Shown: piece by piece, positions 49,727 to 62,540 of the stretch
How the letters are laid out: the number at the start of each line of letters is the position of its first letter
Numbering within the stretch: position 1 is the first letter of the stretch
Source: Certhia americana
Lineage: Eukaryota > Chordata > Aves > Passeriformes > Certhiidae
DNA: 64,000 bases
NCBI GenBank assembly: GCA_018697195.1
Contig: CM031857.1
Coordinates: forward strand, 55,855,238-55,919,237
Direction: 5' to 3'
Notes under the pieces: model-generated
What the model saw: the letters and a program-made list of their open reading frames with translations, nothing else
What the model was told of the DNA's origin: nothing
Database searches by the model: none
Made by a program: the position numbers and the translations under genes

Positions 49727-52700
49727 AGGCTGTAGAGAAACATCTTTTGTTTAGGACACTGAATCCCAGTGAGGGTCACAAAAGCCATCTCATGGCATGT
49801 CAGTGATCCGAGGAGAATCAGAAAACCAGAACACTCTCCCTGTCTTCTCCCCACCAATTCTGTAAGAGTTTTACAATTTTGGGGCAATTTTGTGACATTT
49901 TCTTGACTGCAAATCATCAATTTGGGAGAACTGTTTCAATCTGGATAGCTACTGGCCAGCATGACTGCTGGAGAGGAGAATAGAAAGCTTCTGAAGGAAC
50001 ACATTTCTCCCTGTTGAAAGAATCTCCTCTCTCCCACCACAGTTTTGAGATTAGAGCTTCACCTGGATGCAGTTATTCTGTAGTGTGTCACTCGTCTCCA
50101 TTGTTTACCTCTCAGTGTTCCAGATGAATTTTGGCCTCAATGTTCAGCTGCCAGGGGAAGAGTTTAATGCAAACTTGTTTCGCAATGGTCATCTTGGGTT
50201 TCCTCAACCTGGAAGCAGCAGCTTCCTGGAAAAGGCTATGCCAGGCAGGGTTCGTCTTACCTTCTTCATGTGCTTTTTTGTTTAGACGAGATAAAAAATC
50301 TTGTTCTTTCTCCACAGGTCTGTGACTTTTAGCAAATGTAATGCGTTACTGTCTACCAGTGGAGGTGAAAGTTGTATTTCTTTTATTAGCTGGTTTAAGT
50401 TTAAAAATACTGCTATGATCCACAAAGAGAAAGTAAAAGTTGCCAATGAAATGTTAGGGCAGAATCTGGGAAATTACCTAGTTAGACCTATATGGTTCCT
50501 AATTGTGACTTCAGTGGGAAGCTGCTGAAAGCCATATGTGTGGGTCCAGTTATTTAAAAGTACTTCTACCATAGCTAGAGTATGAGAAGAGGGAAAGAAG
50601 ATGAGGGAAGAGCCAGCTCAGCAGACCTGACTTGCAGACAAACCCAAGACTGAGTCCAGTTTCTTGCTTCTGGCCTCCTGAACCAGATTCTCGGGGCTTG
50701 TGTGTGTATTTCCTTACGACAGATGACCTTGCTAGGGTCTTTGTAGTAAAGTGTCAGCAGTAAATATATCTATGTTAAAAGAAGATAGTGATTTAAAAAA
50801 ATGTTTCCTGCTTGTCTCTGGGCAGACCAAAGCTTATACCTACTATTTTGAGGGTTCAAAAGATTAATAACGTCATATCTCCTTTCATTTATGGGCTTGG
50901 TATGCTGGGGGCTCAGTCCCACAAACAGGTAGGTATATGACTGATATACTTTAGGTTGCAAACTACCTCCAGTGTATTTGATAAGGTCCTGTTAAGAGAC
51001 TTTAAACTATCTTTTGGCCTGAATGAGCTTCACATGAAGTTGCACTCTAGAAGTTTTTTTGGCCAACAGCTGATTATTTTCATGATTTATCAAAGATCTA
51101 GAATAAAGCACCCTGATGCTTCTGTAGTCCAGATGTCAGGAGTGTGGGCAAGAGAATAGGCAGAGGCAGTTCCAGTCTCTGCAACAAACATTTCTTCCTG
51201 CTTAGGATGGCAATTTCCTCACTCCTCATTGGTAGGCTTTCAGTCCCTTTGTACTGAATGATGATACTCTGCGCAGAAAATTCTGTGCTTTAAGTGGAAG
51301 ATAAGGAGTAATGAGGATTTCAAAATGAAATTGTTGGGTCCCAGATGTCTACTAAGTAGATTTGCATGTCTTTACAAAATTTACTCCAAAATACATCCAT
51401 CTTTGGATCTTGTTTTCTGTTCTGTATATCAGTATTAGTTAGAAGTCCCTAAACCCACAGAACACTTACATTTTTCTTTTTTCTTGTGTATAGTGTGGGT
51501 TTTGTTCCTTTTTTTTTTTCTTTTATTCTGTTCTCTAAGAAACGTAGACAGAAAAAGTGGTTATAACCAGCATTGCAGCTCTGAGTAAACCTGAAAATGG
51601 AAAGCAGGAGTTAAAGTTGAAAATTGGGTCTTAAAGTATTCAACTCATTTTGTTGATGGTGATTACATTAGTGTCCAAGAAAATGTGTGATCTTATATGT
51701 TACACATGCTATAGTCCTTAGGCATAATAGGGTTAGATGAGGACAGTGTCAGATGTAACATTTGTCATTACCTTTCAGTTGCCTAATTTCATGCTATTGT
51801 GGGTTTATGTTGGACTTTTATACTTGAATGTAGGTTTTCCTCTGACTTTGTGAGGTATTTTTTTAACAAAAATTCTTCTTGTCATGCTTTATTTCCATGT
51901 TGCTTTCAATACCAGAAATGTTTTTTGTTAAATGCAGTTTGACTCCAGTTTTGGTTCTTCTTTAAAGAAAATAGTGTGTGAAAGAAAAGTCAACTATTTG
52001 CTTCTCTTTTGTAAGTACTGATAATGTGTGTTATTAATTACCTTGCCATTGTATGGTTAAAAATACTTTTTTTCCTGTTCAGTAACTCTACCTTCTGTTG
52101 TGTAACTGTTCCATAAAGGTCATATTTTTACTAGACAATAATCTTAAATGTCATGTTTTCTATTACGTTTAACTGCTTCATATCTAGATATATACCTGGT
52201 GGAGCAGAGTACTTTGCTAAATGAGTTTTGGAGATTGGCAAATTAATTTAATTCAAAATAAAAGGAATGCCATTATTCTTCCCATGCCTGTACGTTGCTA
52301 CTTTGATATCATCAGACAGTTTTGAGAATGCATGTAGTTGATCTCTGTTTTCTGTTTGTAAATGTGGTTGATGTACTTTATACCAAAAAAACCCGATGCT
52401 TAACACATGGCAGTGATTTAACAAAAAGAAACACTTTGTGCCTGAATGCCATTTGCCTTGGGATTCCCATAAAGCACAGGGAAGTGAAACAACTACCTGC
52501 ATGTTTGAGGTTATGTATTGGTTATGTATTTTTGGAGCAGTGTTTAAATATTTCATAGTGTTTTATTTGGGCATACGACTGTTAGGTGTGGGTGCAGTGC
52601 ACACTATGGCAGAAGGTGACCTGCTACCTCTTCAACATCAAAGGCTTTTAGTGCAGGATTTAGCCTAGTATTTTAAATTCTTGTGGTCTTTGCTGCATAT

Positions 52701-53179
52701 TCTCCAGGGAGGACACAAACCTGCCAGGATTTTATTCCTGTTCTCAGTCTTTTATTTCCATTATCATTCCAAACTGTTTGCATTTCCCTTAAAAGCTTTC
52801 CTGTTTGCCACCTTTTTCCCCCTTCTTTTGTATGTAGGATAGTGGTTTAGAAGGAGTGAACAAGGGAATTTGGGAAGGCTTCCTCATAATAACCTACAGA
52901 GGGAGAATTTACTTCATGAAGCAAAGAGTTAAGCTGTCTTACACAGCCAATTAAGTGTATGCTGTCTTTTACTATGCATGCATGCCCTTATGGAGGTAAT
53001 AGTAATTTATGTTGGTAGCTGCTGTCGTTCTCTCTTAGTGACCTGGGCTCAGACTGTGACATGTTCAGTGCAGCTTGACAGTGAGGGAAGAAGACCTATA
53101 TATATACACACAAGTGTAAGACAGGATTGTTAAAACTGAGTAGTAAGGTGAAGTTAAAGATCATATTGTTTGCTCAGTC
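49727..53179. other. Probable intron, nothing recognised
   Basis: AT-rich. Isolated acceptor-like sites (for example at about 50319) lack donors and recognisable protein. Confidence 0.5.
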
Positions 53180-53410
53180 ATTTGCAAGCGGGTAAAAATC
53201 AGGTCCGGTAACTCTTGCAAGGTCCTTGACCAGTCATTTAATTACTTGCCTTAAGGAAGACCCGCCAAGTTGGCAATTAATGGGACGTAGTCCAGCCAAG
53301 AATGTTTTAAAATTAGTCGTGTATGAAATTGTGGTATAAATTTCTTTTGCCTCCCTACAGTTTCTGCTGGTTCATAAATGGTGAATCGCTGCTAGTCTAT
53401 TATTGAGCTG
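53180..53410. promoter_or_regulatory. Candidate conserved non-coding element
   Basis: Complex non-repetitive sequence with several retained CpG sites (about 53189, 53206, 53263, 53286, 53318, 53388) and a TTTAATTAC homeodomain-type core near 53240, in an otherwise CpG-poor intron. No coding frame. The argument is compositional only. Confidence 0.3.
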
Positions 53411-55088
53411 GAACTGGGATTAAATTATACTAAATGTAGAGATGACTTTGCTCTTTCTGGTATTGGAAGATGAGTCACCATCTTTAAGAGATATGTGCTG
53501 AAATATAAAGCAAGAGTACACTTTGTATCTAATAGGTTTTGTTTTTCTGAGATGTGTATACATACGTATATTTTGCCACTAAAATACATGAATGTATATG
53601 AGTATGTGTGTACAGTATATGTATTTTATAAAATTGTTTGCATCTTGCTGTTATGTACCTTCCTTGCTCTGGCCTGATTGTAGGCTTGTGTTTCTTTTTT
53701 TCCAACTATTCGCTTGACTTTGAGAAGAGCATCAACAAAACCAGCCTTCCCTTTTGACACCTGATTACTTCTCGGTGTCTCAAACACAGTAACCCCTCAT
53801 CTCCATATTTTCACATATGAACTCTCAGAGACTACTAATAACATTTACAGGTCTTAGTATTTAGGAACCTGAGCCATAAACAAGGGCCCTCCGTTTGTGA
53901 GGGCATGAGACAGAGATTGTACGTATGCCATTTAGGAAGGCAGCCAAAGGGCAGTGAGGTAAGTGGTGGGTTTAGCACATTAAAAAAGAAATAAAATTTG
54001 GAGGCATGTGAACAAAGCATATTTTAGTGGATTCTGCTTGTAAATGTTTATCTAGTACAGTGGAAACTAACATCACCATAAAAAGTGGGAAAATGTACCA
54101 GGTGTGAGATTACAGTAAAGAATCTTTAGAAGTGAGAACAAGTTATGTTGGGTGCACAAAGGCAAAGAGGAGTGATGTGATTAAAGTGAATGACAAAGGA
54201 AAAGAACCTTTGCAACAGGCAAGATTTTGTGTGTCAAATCTAGAGAAGAAGATGCCTGTAATGATGGATCTGATAAGATTTTTGGGCAGGAATGTGAGCT
54301 GTGTGAATGGATAGGAAAAGCTATATAATAGAGAGGTTATACAGAACAAATTCACTGAACTGACACATAATTGGGATTTGAGAGACTATCTGTATTGAAA
54401 ATGTCATCCATATTGTGGTTTGCATAACAGATAAGACAGTGATGTTGTCCAAAGTGATTAGAGGAGGGTATGGAGAGCTGAGACAGGGGAAGATGTTACC
54501 TGCTATATTTTACTCCTTCTGGTTTTAGGCAAGACTTCTCATGGGGAGGAAAGAGGGAGAAGGGTTGCAAGGGGGATTTTAATATCGGGGGAAGAGGGTT
54601 TAATGGGAACAGTAGAAAGGAAGGCAAGCCAAGAGCAGAAATGATAGATTTATTGCTCGTCCACTGCGAATTTTTGTTTGATGATGTTGTGTAGAGATAA
54701 GGCACAGATGAAAGGAAATTAAGGACAGAGCTGCTTTGAGTACGCCATAGAAAGCTGACAGAGGAAGATGCCACCTGAAATTTGGTATTCCTTTGATTAA
54801 GAAGGACTTTCAGGGTAAAACATCTGTGGAAGTTTCACGTTTGTTTTATCACATATCTACAACTCAAGACTGTAGGATGTAATATATTTTGAGATAATTT
54901 TTGATGATGGCTGATTTTATTGCCAGAAACATTTAGATCTGGGGAAACATTTGAAAGATGGATAAAAACTTATTTGGAGTAGTAGTTATGTGCTTTAGGG
55001 AACAATGATTACTATCAGAAGATTACATGCTTGTTGGGGTGCCATACTTGAGGTGAGACTAAGCTCTGTTGGAAGAAAACCAATGAGA
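53411..55088. other. Probable intron with TATG-rich low complexity
   Basis: A TATG/TGTA-rich patch occupies about 53555-53635. Nothing else was recognised. Confidence 0.5.
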
Positions 55089-55142
55089 ACAAAAAAACAA
55101 AACAAAACAAAAAAAAACAAACAAACAAACAAAAAAAAAAAA
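55089..55142. repeat. A-rich (CAAA)n tract
   Basis: A runs broken by single C bases, including four regular CAAA units near 55118-55133. Confidence 0.9.
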
Positions 55143-55170
55143 GATGGGAATTTCTACATAAATCATATCG

Positions 55171-55205
55171 GTAAGTAAGTAAGTAAATAAATATATATAT
55201 ATATT
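55171..55205. repeat. (TAAG)n-(TAAA)n-(TA)n compound microsatellite
   Basis: GTAAGTAAGTAAGTAAATAA followed by TA units. Confidence 0.85.
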
Positions 55206-55545
55206 TAGAGGTGATGAGCACTTGCTGCTTTCTCTTTTGGACAGTTATTCCTGTGGTGAAGACTTCAAAGAATAGGAGAGATAGCACAACCTCCCTTGGG
55301 ATTTTACCCCTACTCAAAAAACCAAGGAATATTTTAAAATTCACTTTATTTTTTCAAATTTCACTGATTTCTGGGATCTAGATTGTCAATTCATGTAAGC
55401 TGCATGAAGTTATTGAAGTGAATGGCTCAGAGAAACTGACAATGCATGTTAAAAAGTGTGTTTGAAGCAGAATTTATGTTAAAAACCCCACCCAGAGAAT
55501 TGCTCAATTTCATTCAGTGTGTTGAGACTGTAGCAGATTTTTCTC

Positions 55546-55574
55546 TGTGTGTGTGTGTGTATGTGTGTGTGTGT
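55546..55574. repeat. (TG)n microsatellite
   Basis: TG units interrupted once by TA at about 55560. Confidence 0.92.
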
Positions 55575-58500
55575 AGAAGGTCCCAATTGATGTCTGAAAA
55601 CCAATACATGGAATAATAACTTGGGACATAAGATTAGCCAATTGTTGTAGTTCCAGACTTAATTATGGCTAGACTAAGGAAGTGAATTCTGTTCAGTACA
55701 CTTATCTGTAAGATGGCAGTGAAGAAAATAGACAAAATCCTCAGTGATGTTTCAAAATACTTTTTAAAGAATGTTTACCAGTAGAGAGAATCGAAGTATA
55801 AAACTTCTGAAAAACAACCCCCAAACCCAAAACAGACTTGATGCCAAATCTCTTTAATTTATGGATAAGTAACTTTTTTGAGTTAGTGAATAGGAAAAAA
55901 ACCTCATTAGTTTAATTAGGAACCTAGGATTCTGCATTTCTAATACAGCTATTCTTTTGGTTTTGTAAGTTCTGATCTAATAGTATACTGGTGAATGTAG
56001 TATAATTTTTAATTAAAAGTTGAATATTTAGAGTCTTTGACTCCATACATAGACATTTATTTTATATGTATTTGCTACGTGTCTCCTTTTTTTCTGTCAG
56101 GGATTTTGAGTTATTAGTGACTGCCATGAATGGCCAGACCCTTGTCAATATTGCAGAACAGTGTGACAGGGCACTTTGAATATGGTATGAAAGGAAAGCT
56201 TGAAGCTTACCATCTGGAAGAGACCACCATTGGGCTAAAGCTGGCATTTCTGGCTTTCTGCCAGACCTTTTCGGCTGTCTGACTAACCTCAGGGTTGAAC
56301 AAGGAGAGATCTCCAGGTGGCTTAGTGTCCTGTTTTTCCTTCTCTCTGCCCCTGAGTCACTGAGTGACCTAACCTGTAGTACAGCCAGAATGGTGCAGTT
56401 CTGCTTTCAGTTAGACAACATATAAAAGTAAGGAAATAAAAATGCAAAAACACCACAAAAAAACAAACAAAAAATCCCCCCAAAAAGCTGCAGAAGAAAG
56501 CTTAAAATCCATATATTTTGCTGACAAAATCAACAGATTGAGTCTCCCCATAGCATAATAGAAATGTTAGCTGTAGAGGATCTCTGAGTGTTTTTACTCA
56601 ATTTACTCAATTTCCTGCTCAAAGAAGGACTACTACTAATACCACTTCAAATCAGCCAGGCTTTCATTGGTACACATAGGTGAGTTGGTTTCTTACTCTG
56701 GACCATTGTGCAGACAAGGAGCATTTCTTTGCAGAAAACACATCTTGCTCTTTCTGTGTCTGCCTTGCCTTTCCAAAAAGCCTGCATCCAAGACCATATT
56801 CTGGTCATGTGTGCTACCTCAGATCTGGGATTCTGATTGTGCCACAGTTCTGCTATCATGCACAAACTTCCAGTTCTGCTTGCTCATTGCTCAAGCTCTG
56901 TGCAGTGGTGTAACCTACCACTGTTTGAGAAGCCTGAATGCCCTCTGTTTCATGGCCTTCTCCCTTTATCTGCGCTGCTTCCTCCTTCACTTCTGCATTT
57001 AGATACCATTCGCTCATGATCCTAGCTTAAAGCTTTCTCCACTAGGTAGCAAGCCTGTTTGCAAAGATGTGGTTTTTCCTGGACCTCTGTCTGAGATCAT
57101 CCAGCATCTTGTGTTTGGAAGCATGGCACTGGGGGTAGAAGCAGAAACTACACGGCACAGCTGATTGAGATTGAAGTGCTTCTTCACATTTTTATAGCCA
57201 AGGACCTTTATGATAAGGTAGTGAAATTCATCTGGACACAGCGATGTCCTGCTGTGTCCTTAGTGCAGGAGATTCATCAAACTGGCTAAGCAAGGACTTA
57301 ATGCACCTTTTAGGAGCTTGTGTGAGGTGTTCAGAAGTTAATGAGCTGAATTAATTCTAAGAAAACTGAAAATAAAGTCTCAACTATATATAGATAGAGA
57401 GATATGTATAGGTACATATATAGCTGTTGGAAAGAACATTCCTGAGGAGGAAGAGAGTTTATGAGGCATTTTGATGTCTTTATATGAAGCTGTACAGATT
57501 TTAGCCACTTAACTTTAGCAGGAATATCCTGGAGTGTTTGAAGTGGGTGAATAATTTAAAATAAATAAGGTCAATGAAGAAGACCCTGTTTGCCAGTCTG
57601 AAATATAAATTCTGAAGAACCTATAGAGATTTTGCTCATACAGAAAAAAGAGAGTAAGTTATTAGGTCCTGCATTTTATAAACTGTTGGGTTGAAGAAAG
57701 TTCAGTTATTGCAGCACTTTGTTTGGTCAGAATCTTTCAATACATGGTCATCTGTCTTTGTTGTATGAAAATTTAACTGATTTTTTTTCTTGTAAGTGCA
57801 TATGAGAGGGTTCATGAACACCAGATGAGATTTGTTTGGATGTTTTTCTCAGAAGCAGTCTGTGAACAATATGCCATCTTTTAAAAACATTATTAAAGAT
57901 GTTATATCCTGTTCCAGAATTGCCCTTAGCTACAGGAATAGGTAAATTTTTTTATGGTGACATTTGCATTCTCTACTATTAAAATAGGTGTGTTTTTTTC
58001 TGCTGTTTTACTTCAGGGCAGGCATTTGGCAAATATAGCCACTCTGGTTGTTGGACTGGATTCCTTTCTGAAAATTTTATTGTCCATGCAAGCATAATGT
58101 GGACGCACGCAGTAAAATTTGAAGTACACATAGTGAATACCACAAAAAAAAAGTTCATAGGCCAATTTTTTTTTTTAAAAGTTTATTAGTAATCATAAAA
58201 ACACTCAGGCAGAGTTTGTCTTTTGACAGATTTTGTGGTCAATAAGGTGTGCTTATTGTCAAAACTTCATAAAGATTTTCTCACGTCTCACCTGACTCAT
58301 ATACCTCACCTGAGTAGAACAGAGCATGATACTGAGCTATGGAGATCATGGTAAAATGTAATGTATGTTGGTTTAGTACTTGAATTAGATTTGATACTTC
58401 AGTCTTTCCTTTGCTTCCCTCTAATAAAAGATATCTGAGAGGTAACTGTCACCACTGAATTATAAATAATGTCTGCTGTAAGATAAGGGGAGCTAGATTA

Positions 58501-58989
58501 TTCAATCATGGTAGCTTTGGTGAAGGAAGTGTACTGCATCAGCAGAGTGTGTTTTCCAGGATCTCACTGCTTAGTTGTTATGGTATCACTTCATAGTTAC
58601 TCATGAGTAAGACAAAAGGCTGTGGTTCTGAGCAATACCAGTTCCTTCTGTGGCTTTGCAAGAAGGCAGGAGGGAGTTCAGTGGTGCTCCTTTGCTGCAG
58701 CTAAGGAGGTCTGTGTTGGGATACTGAGGGGACATACTGTGTGAAGATGTGGTGATCATTGCATGTCTGCCACAAGTACCAACCCTTACGAAGTGCCAGA
58801 GGGAAAAAAAAATCAATCTGACAGCTGTTCCTCTGTGAACTGGCCCTGAGAATTGCTGAACATCATTGGCGCACACAATTGTGCATCTGACCGAGGGATG
58901 AGTAGCTCTGAATTTTGTTGACCCCCAAGAGCACTCATGGAAAAGCAATTCAGAAATCTTTTAGGCTATCCTGTTATCCCAAGGCAGGA
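55575..58989. other. Probable intron, nothing recognised
   Basis: Open frames at 56647-57019 and 58601-58948 lack domains and splice support. A TAGA/TATA-rich patch lies at 57388-57422. Confidence 0.5.
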
Positions 58990-60760
58990 TCAGTTACATT
59001 CTGTCAGAACCCTGGTTTGTTCTTAAAATCATTCTGTTCCATTGTGGTGCAGTTCTTACTGCTACAAACAGTAAAACAAAAATCTTTCTTGCTGCAGTTT
59101 GAACACATTGCTGATCACTCCATCCTTCTTGGATGTTTCTTATTTTCAGCAGCCCATTTGGTATATAGCAACTTACAGATCTCCTTCTTGGTGTCTTTTT
59201 TGTACAATCCTTTTTTGTACGAATCCAATTCGTACAAAATTTTAAAACAATCCTCATTCTGTCCATGTTTCCTCACAGGTTATGTTTTCTAGAAATCTGT
59301 TTCTGCAGTTGTTCTGCGTCTTTCTTGGAGTGTGATGCCCCAAACTGAATGTAAGACAGCTCTGTTCAGAGAGGATTACTTCACTAATTCTGTAGCTTTT
59401 TAATGGTTGTATATTTATGCAATATATAATAAGAGAGGTATTCTTTGCTTGAAAGCCTCTACTACAGAAATTCAACTGAAAAAGTGGTTACTCCTGCATT
59501 TATACAGTTCATTATTTATGCAAATTATTATACTGTTATAATATTTAGATTACTGTATTATTAAGGTACCCAAATACCTTGCATGTGTTCCTACAAATTA
59601 ACTTCTATGCCACCCTTAAAGTGTAGATTGGACCCAGCATCAGGTTATAAACATTTGGATGTAGGTGCCTAAATGTACATCATATGTTAGCCGTGTCACT
59701 AAATTCCCAATCTAGTCAATGGAGCCTGGCCAATTGGACATGCCTTACTGAGGGTTGGATGAAGAATCTCATTTAGATCCCCAAACACGAATAACTGTAT
59801 TGACTAGTCCTCCATTAGCTGTAAAAATAATTAGTTTACAATCTGGACCGGGATCTCATTTCATCTCTCCAATTTACCCATGTCATTCTGATTTCTGATC
59901 CTGCCTTCAACGATACTTGCAGTCTCTTAGAGCTCAGTATTGCCTGAGAATTTCATAAACATAACTTCTATGCCACTGCTGAAGCCATAGTTATAAATAT
60001 TGAATGGCATTGGATCTGAAACGCAACCCCATGGAGCCCTATACAATCTGCTGCTCTGTTGTGATTTCACCAATTGTTTTCTGAGGGTTTCTTCAACTAG
60101 ACAGCACCCATGTTAGTATTTTAATAATTAATTTAAGCCTGCTGTTGAAAAGTGCTTTGCTGTTTTGTGGTTTTGCATCCTCAGGATTATGAACTCTCTT
60201 ACTCTATGGTGACATTAGAAGAACTATCCTATTCCCCTCCTCCTTTTATTAAACTGCTCTCTTTACCTTCTGTGTCAAAAGCTTACTTCAGTTTATTTTG
60301 AATTTTCGCAGAACAAAATGTCCTGATGTATTTTTCTCAACTACTCCCAGATGTGGAAGTAGTTGAAATACATACTATTCCAGTCCTGTACTCTGGATGG
60401 TTCTGGCAGTGTTTTGAAAAATCTTTCCTCCCTGATCTCCCTGGTTTGGTGGTTTGCAACAGATCCCCACCATGGGAGTGTTCCTGTTTTTTTCATCTCT
60501 AACTTTTCAGTCATTACATGGAAGTTTCCCCAAGATCTGAATCTCCCTGTGGCCTGCAACTACATCAATTCTATGTGTTCTTAATGTACAATACAGCACC
60601 AACCCTTTTGAAAGAGCCGTGCCTCTTTATATCCCCACAAGGGTTATCCGAGTCTCTGTTACTCCAATTAAATTATAGTTTCTTTAGATATCTGGCTTCT
60701 CCAGTTTCTTTCCAATTGTATAGTGTGGGCACTTAGAAATTCAGTGGACTCATTCACTGT
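58990..60760 (-). mobile_element. Ancient CR1-type LINE copy, rearranged and decayed
   Basis: The plus strand carries the antisense of an old amniote CR1 in order. The 3' part includes gcagtttgaacacattgctg near 59094, cctcacaggttatgttttct and a gtgatgccccaaactga block at 59270-59350. The middle includes a cctgagaatttcataaacat block at 59940-60060 followed by ggcattggatctgaaacgca and accccatggagccc. The endonuclease region includes ggtttgcaacagatccccac at 60450, aatgtacaatacagcaccaa at 60583 and ccaattaaattatagtttc at 60664. This pattern resembles the CR1 copies shared by turtles and birds more than young avian CR1. It is too mutated to encode protein. The reverse-transcriptase core is largely missing, so internal deletions are likely. 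Confidence 0.72.
59196..59239. repeat. Tandem duplication ending in a 12-base-pair perfect hairpin
   Basis: ttttttgtacaatcc (59196-59210) is repeated with one extra G at 59211-59226. The second copy pairs perfectly with what follows: arm TTTTGTACGAAT (59213-59224), loop cca, arm ATTCGTACAAAA (59228-59239). It lies inside the ancient CR1 copy and is not part of the usual consensus as I know it. Confidence 0.8.
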
Positions 60761-60887
60761 TCTTTCTTTATGTTCTTAATTAGTTTATTTCAAGTAGTTT
60801 TCAGACCCCAACAGAATTCTTTATCAAAGATACCCACAGGATTTTGGTTTTTTTCCACACCAATCTTTACTTAAAGGTATTTTTCAG

Positions 60888-61350
60888 TTAATATAGTAAA
60901 TCAGGGTGTAAAGATGCTTTCCTCATTTTCATAGGAGCTCCATTCCTGTCCACTGGCTTACACAGTGCTGCCCACTTGCTCTGGAAACCAAATTCCTCAG
61001 CATCTTCAAAGTCTAAAATAGAAAAATGTCTCATCAGAAACAGGATCAGTTAAAAGTCTTTCTGTTTCTATGTCTAGCAAGTTTTTCCCTGTTGCTGCTG
61101 TGGTGGCACCTGATTGTGGTAGTTGAAACAGTAAGTTAGCACCATCCACTATGTTTCTTCTTAGTGCTCCTGAGCTGGAGCTTGTTTGTGTTGGGGATGC
61201 AACTTTTCCAGCCACTTTGTGTCTTGCACAGAACTGGAATGCTGTCTTTCTGATTTCACTGTGAAACTTATTTCTTTGATCTTGCAGTTTCATTTCAACA
61301 CGTACAATTTCAGTCAGTGCTTGTGACAGTGAAAATAAGAGCCTTGTAAC
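60888..61350 (-). pseudogene. Coding-like stretch with one frame break, product unrecognised
   Basis: On the minus strand one frame is open from 61350 to 61006. From its ATG at 61293 it reads MKLQDQRNKFHSEIRKTAFQ, then a serine/threonine-rich part and LLDIETERLLTDPVSDETF. There the frame ends, but a shifted frame continues seamlessly as SILDFEDAEEFGFQSKWAAL, on through a CKPVDRNGAP segment, to a stop at 60888. The switch falls at a TTTTT run (plus strand 61017-61025), as a one-base insertion would cause. Composition is protein-like (mixed charge, W, C), unlike chance AT-rich translation. It sits just upstream, in CR1 orientation, of the ancient CR1 endonuclease region, so it may be CR1 5' sequence (ORF1). 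A processed pseudogene is the alternative. The run ttttctattttag could also be a real acceptor to a 41-codon exon. Confidence 0.4.
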
Positions 61351-62540
61351 TCATAACTCAGGCTTCTTGTACTCAAACTGGTTTCCTCGTCAAGGGTTTA
61401 GAAAGCAGTCATGCTTTTGATGTGGCAGATTAAGAATTGTGTCTCATTTTAGAATTTTATCATACCAGGGTTCCTTAAATAAAAGATGTGGAGTTACAGC
61501 TAGGATACTTGATCTCTGAGTATTTATTTTCCATTTAAATAAATTGATTTTGCACTGTTCTGATGAGGTCGGGGTGCCAGACTTTAGGTTTACTTGATCT
61601 TAGGGAGAAGCGAGTGTTGTGCTAAAGAAATTCCGCCGCACTGGGAGGCTTTGAACCATGTGATTTTGGCAATGGTATCTTTTGACTTGCCAGCAGACAC
61701 GTGAAACTCTACAGTATCTGTCTTGAACAGAAGCGAAACAGTTAACAATGCTAACATTTAGAACAGCTGTAGTTACTTCTCTGGTGTTTCCATCTAAAGG
61801 GGGAAGCAGGCCTTGAGCTTGGACCTCCATGATGGCAAGGTGGGAGCACAGCCAGACTCTGCGGCATTCAGACCCTTTGTCCAGGGCCAAGATACTTCAG
61901 GTGAAGTACATTTGCTGAAAGCTGGATAAAGCAGAAGTGAAATTGTAAACTGTGGGCAAATATATCTTCCATGTTCTTTTCTGGACCTCATGCCCAAGTA
62001 ACTTTAAACCTCTTTTATCTTCTTTCTTTTATGTATAAAGTTGTGTCCTTTAGCTCATTTGTAACACATGAGCTTTTAGCTCCAAAGCCTCCATCTCAGT
62101 CTTGGGTGTTGGCCAGCATTTGGAAGTCTCAAGTTGTGAAATGGTGTCATTTTTCTCTTTGAAGTGCTTTAATTCACCAGTTCTAGGAAGAGCTGTCAGA
62201 GTGGGGGCTGATCCCTTTTCATGGCTCAAAGGGCCTGCTTATGACATGTGTAATGAAATGGAATTTGGGGGAAGATGCACACTGTGGTTTTGATTCCTAT
62301 TAGTGAGAGCCTGAAGAATGACTTTCCTGCATGACCTCTGATGTTCACTATGTTCTTTAAAGACCTAATGTTCTGTCATGTATAATTTATGCAATAGAGG
62401 TGCATTTCCATTATATTAGATGCAGAATGATAGCAGCAGTAAACTGCTGTAATTTTGCATGATTTTTTTTGAGGTATCACAAAAGGTCAGGCTCTTATAA
62501 CAGCCTTTCCCCTACAAGTGTATTTTACTCTGCTGAAAAA
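61351..62540. other. Probable intron, nothing recognised
   Basis: Short frames at 61600-61997 and 61971-62293 have no domain or splice support. Confidence 0.5.

Noticed and set aside
58601..58948. 115-codon minus frame beside the old CR1
   Set aside because: No similarity to CR1 ORF2 visible and no start or splice support.
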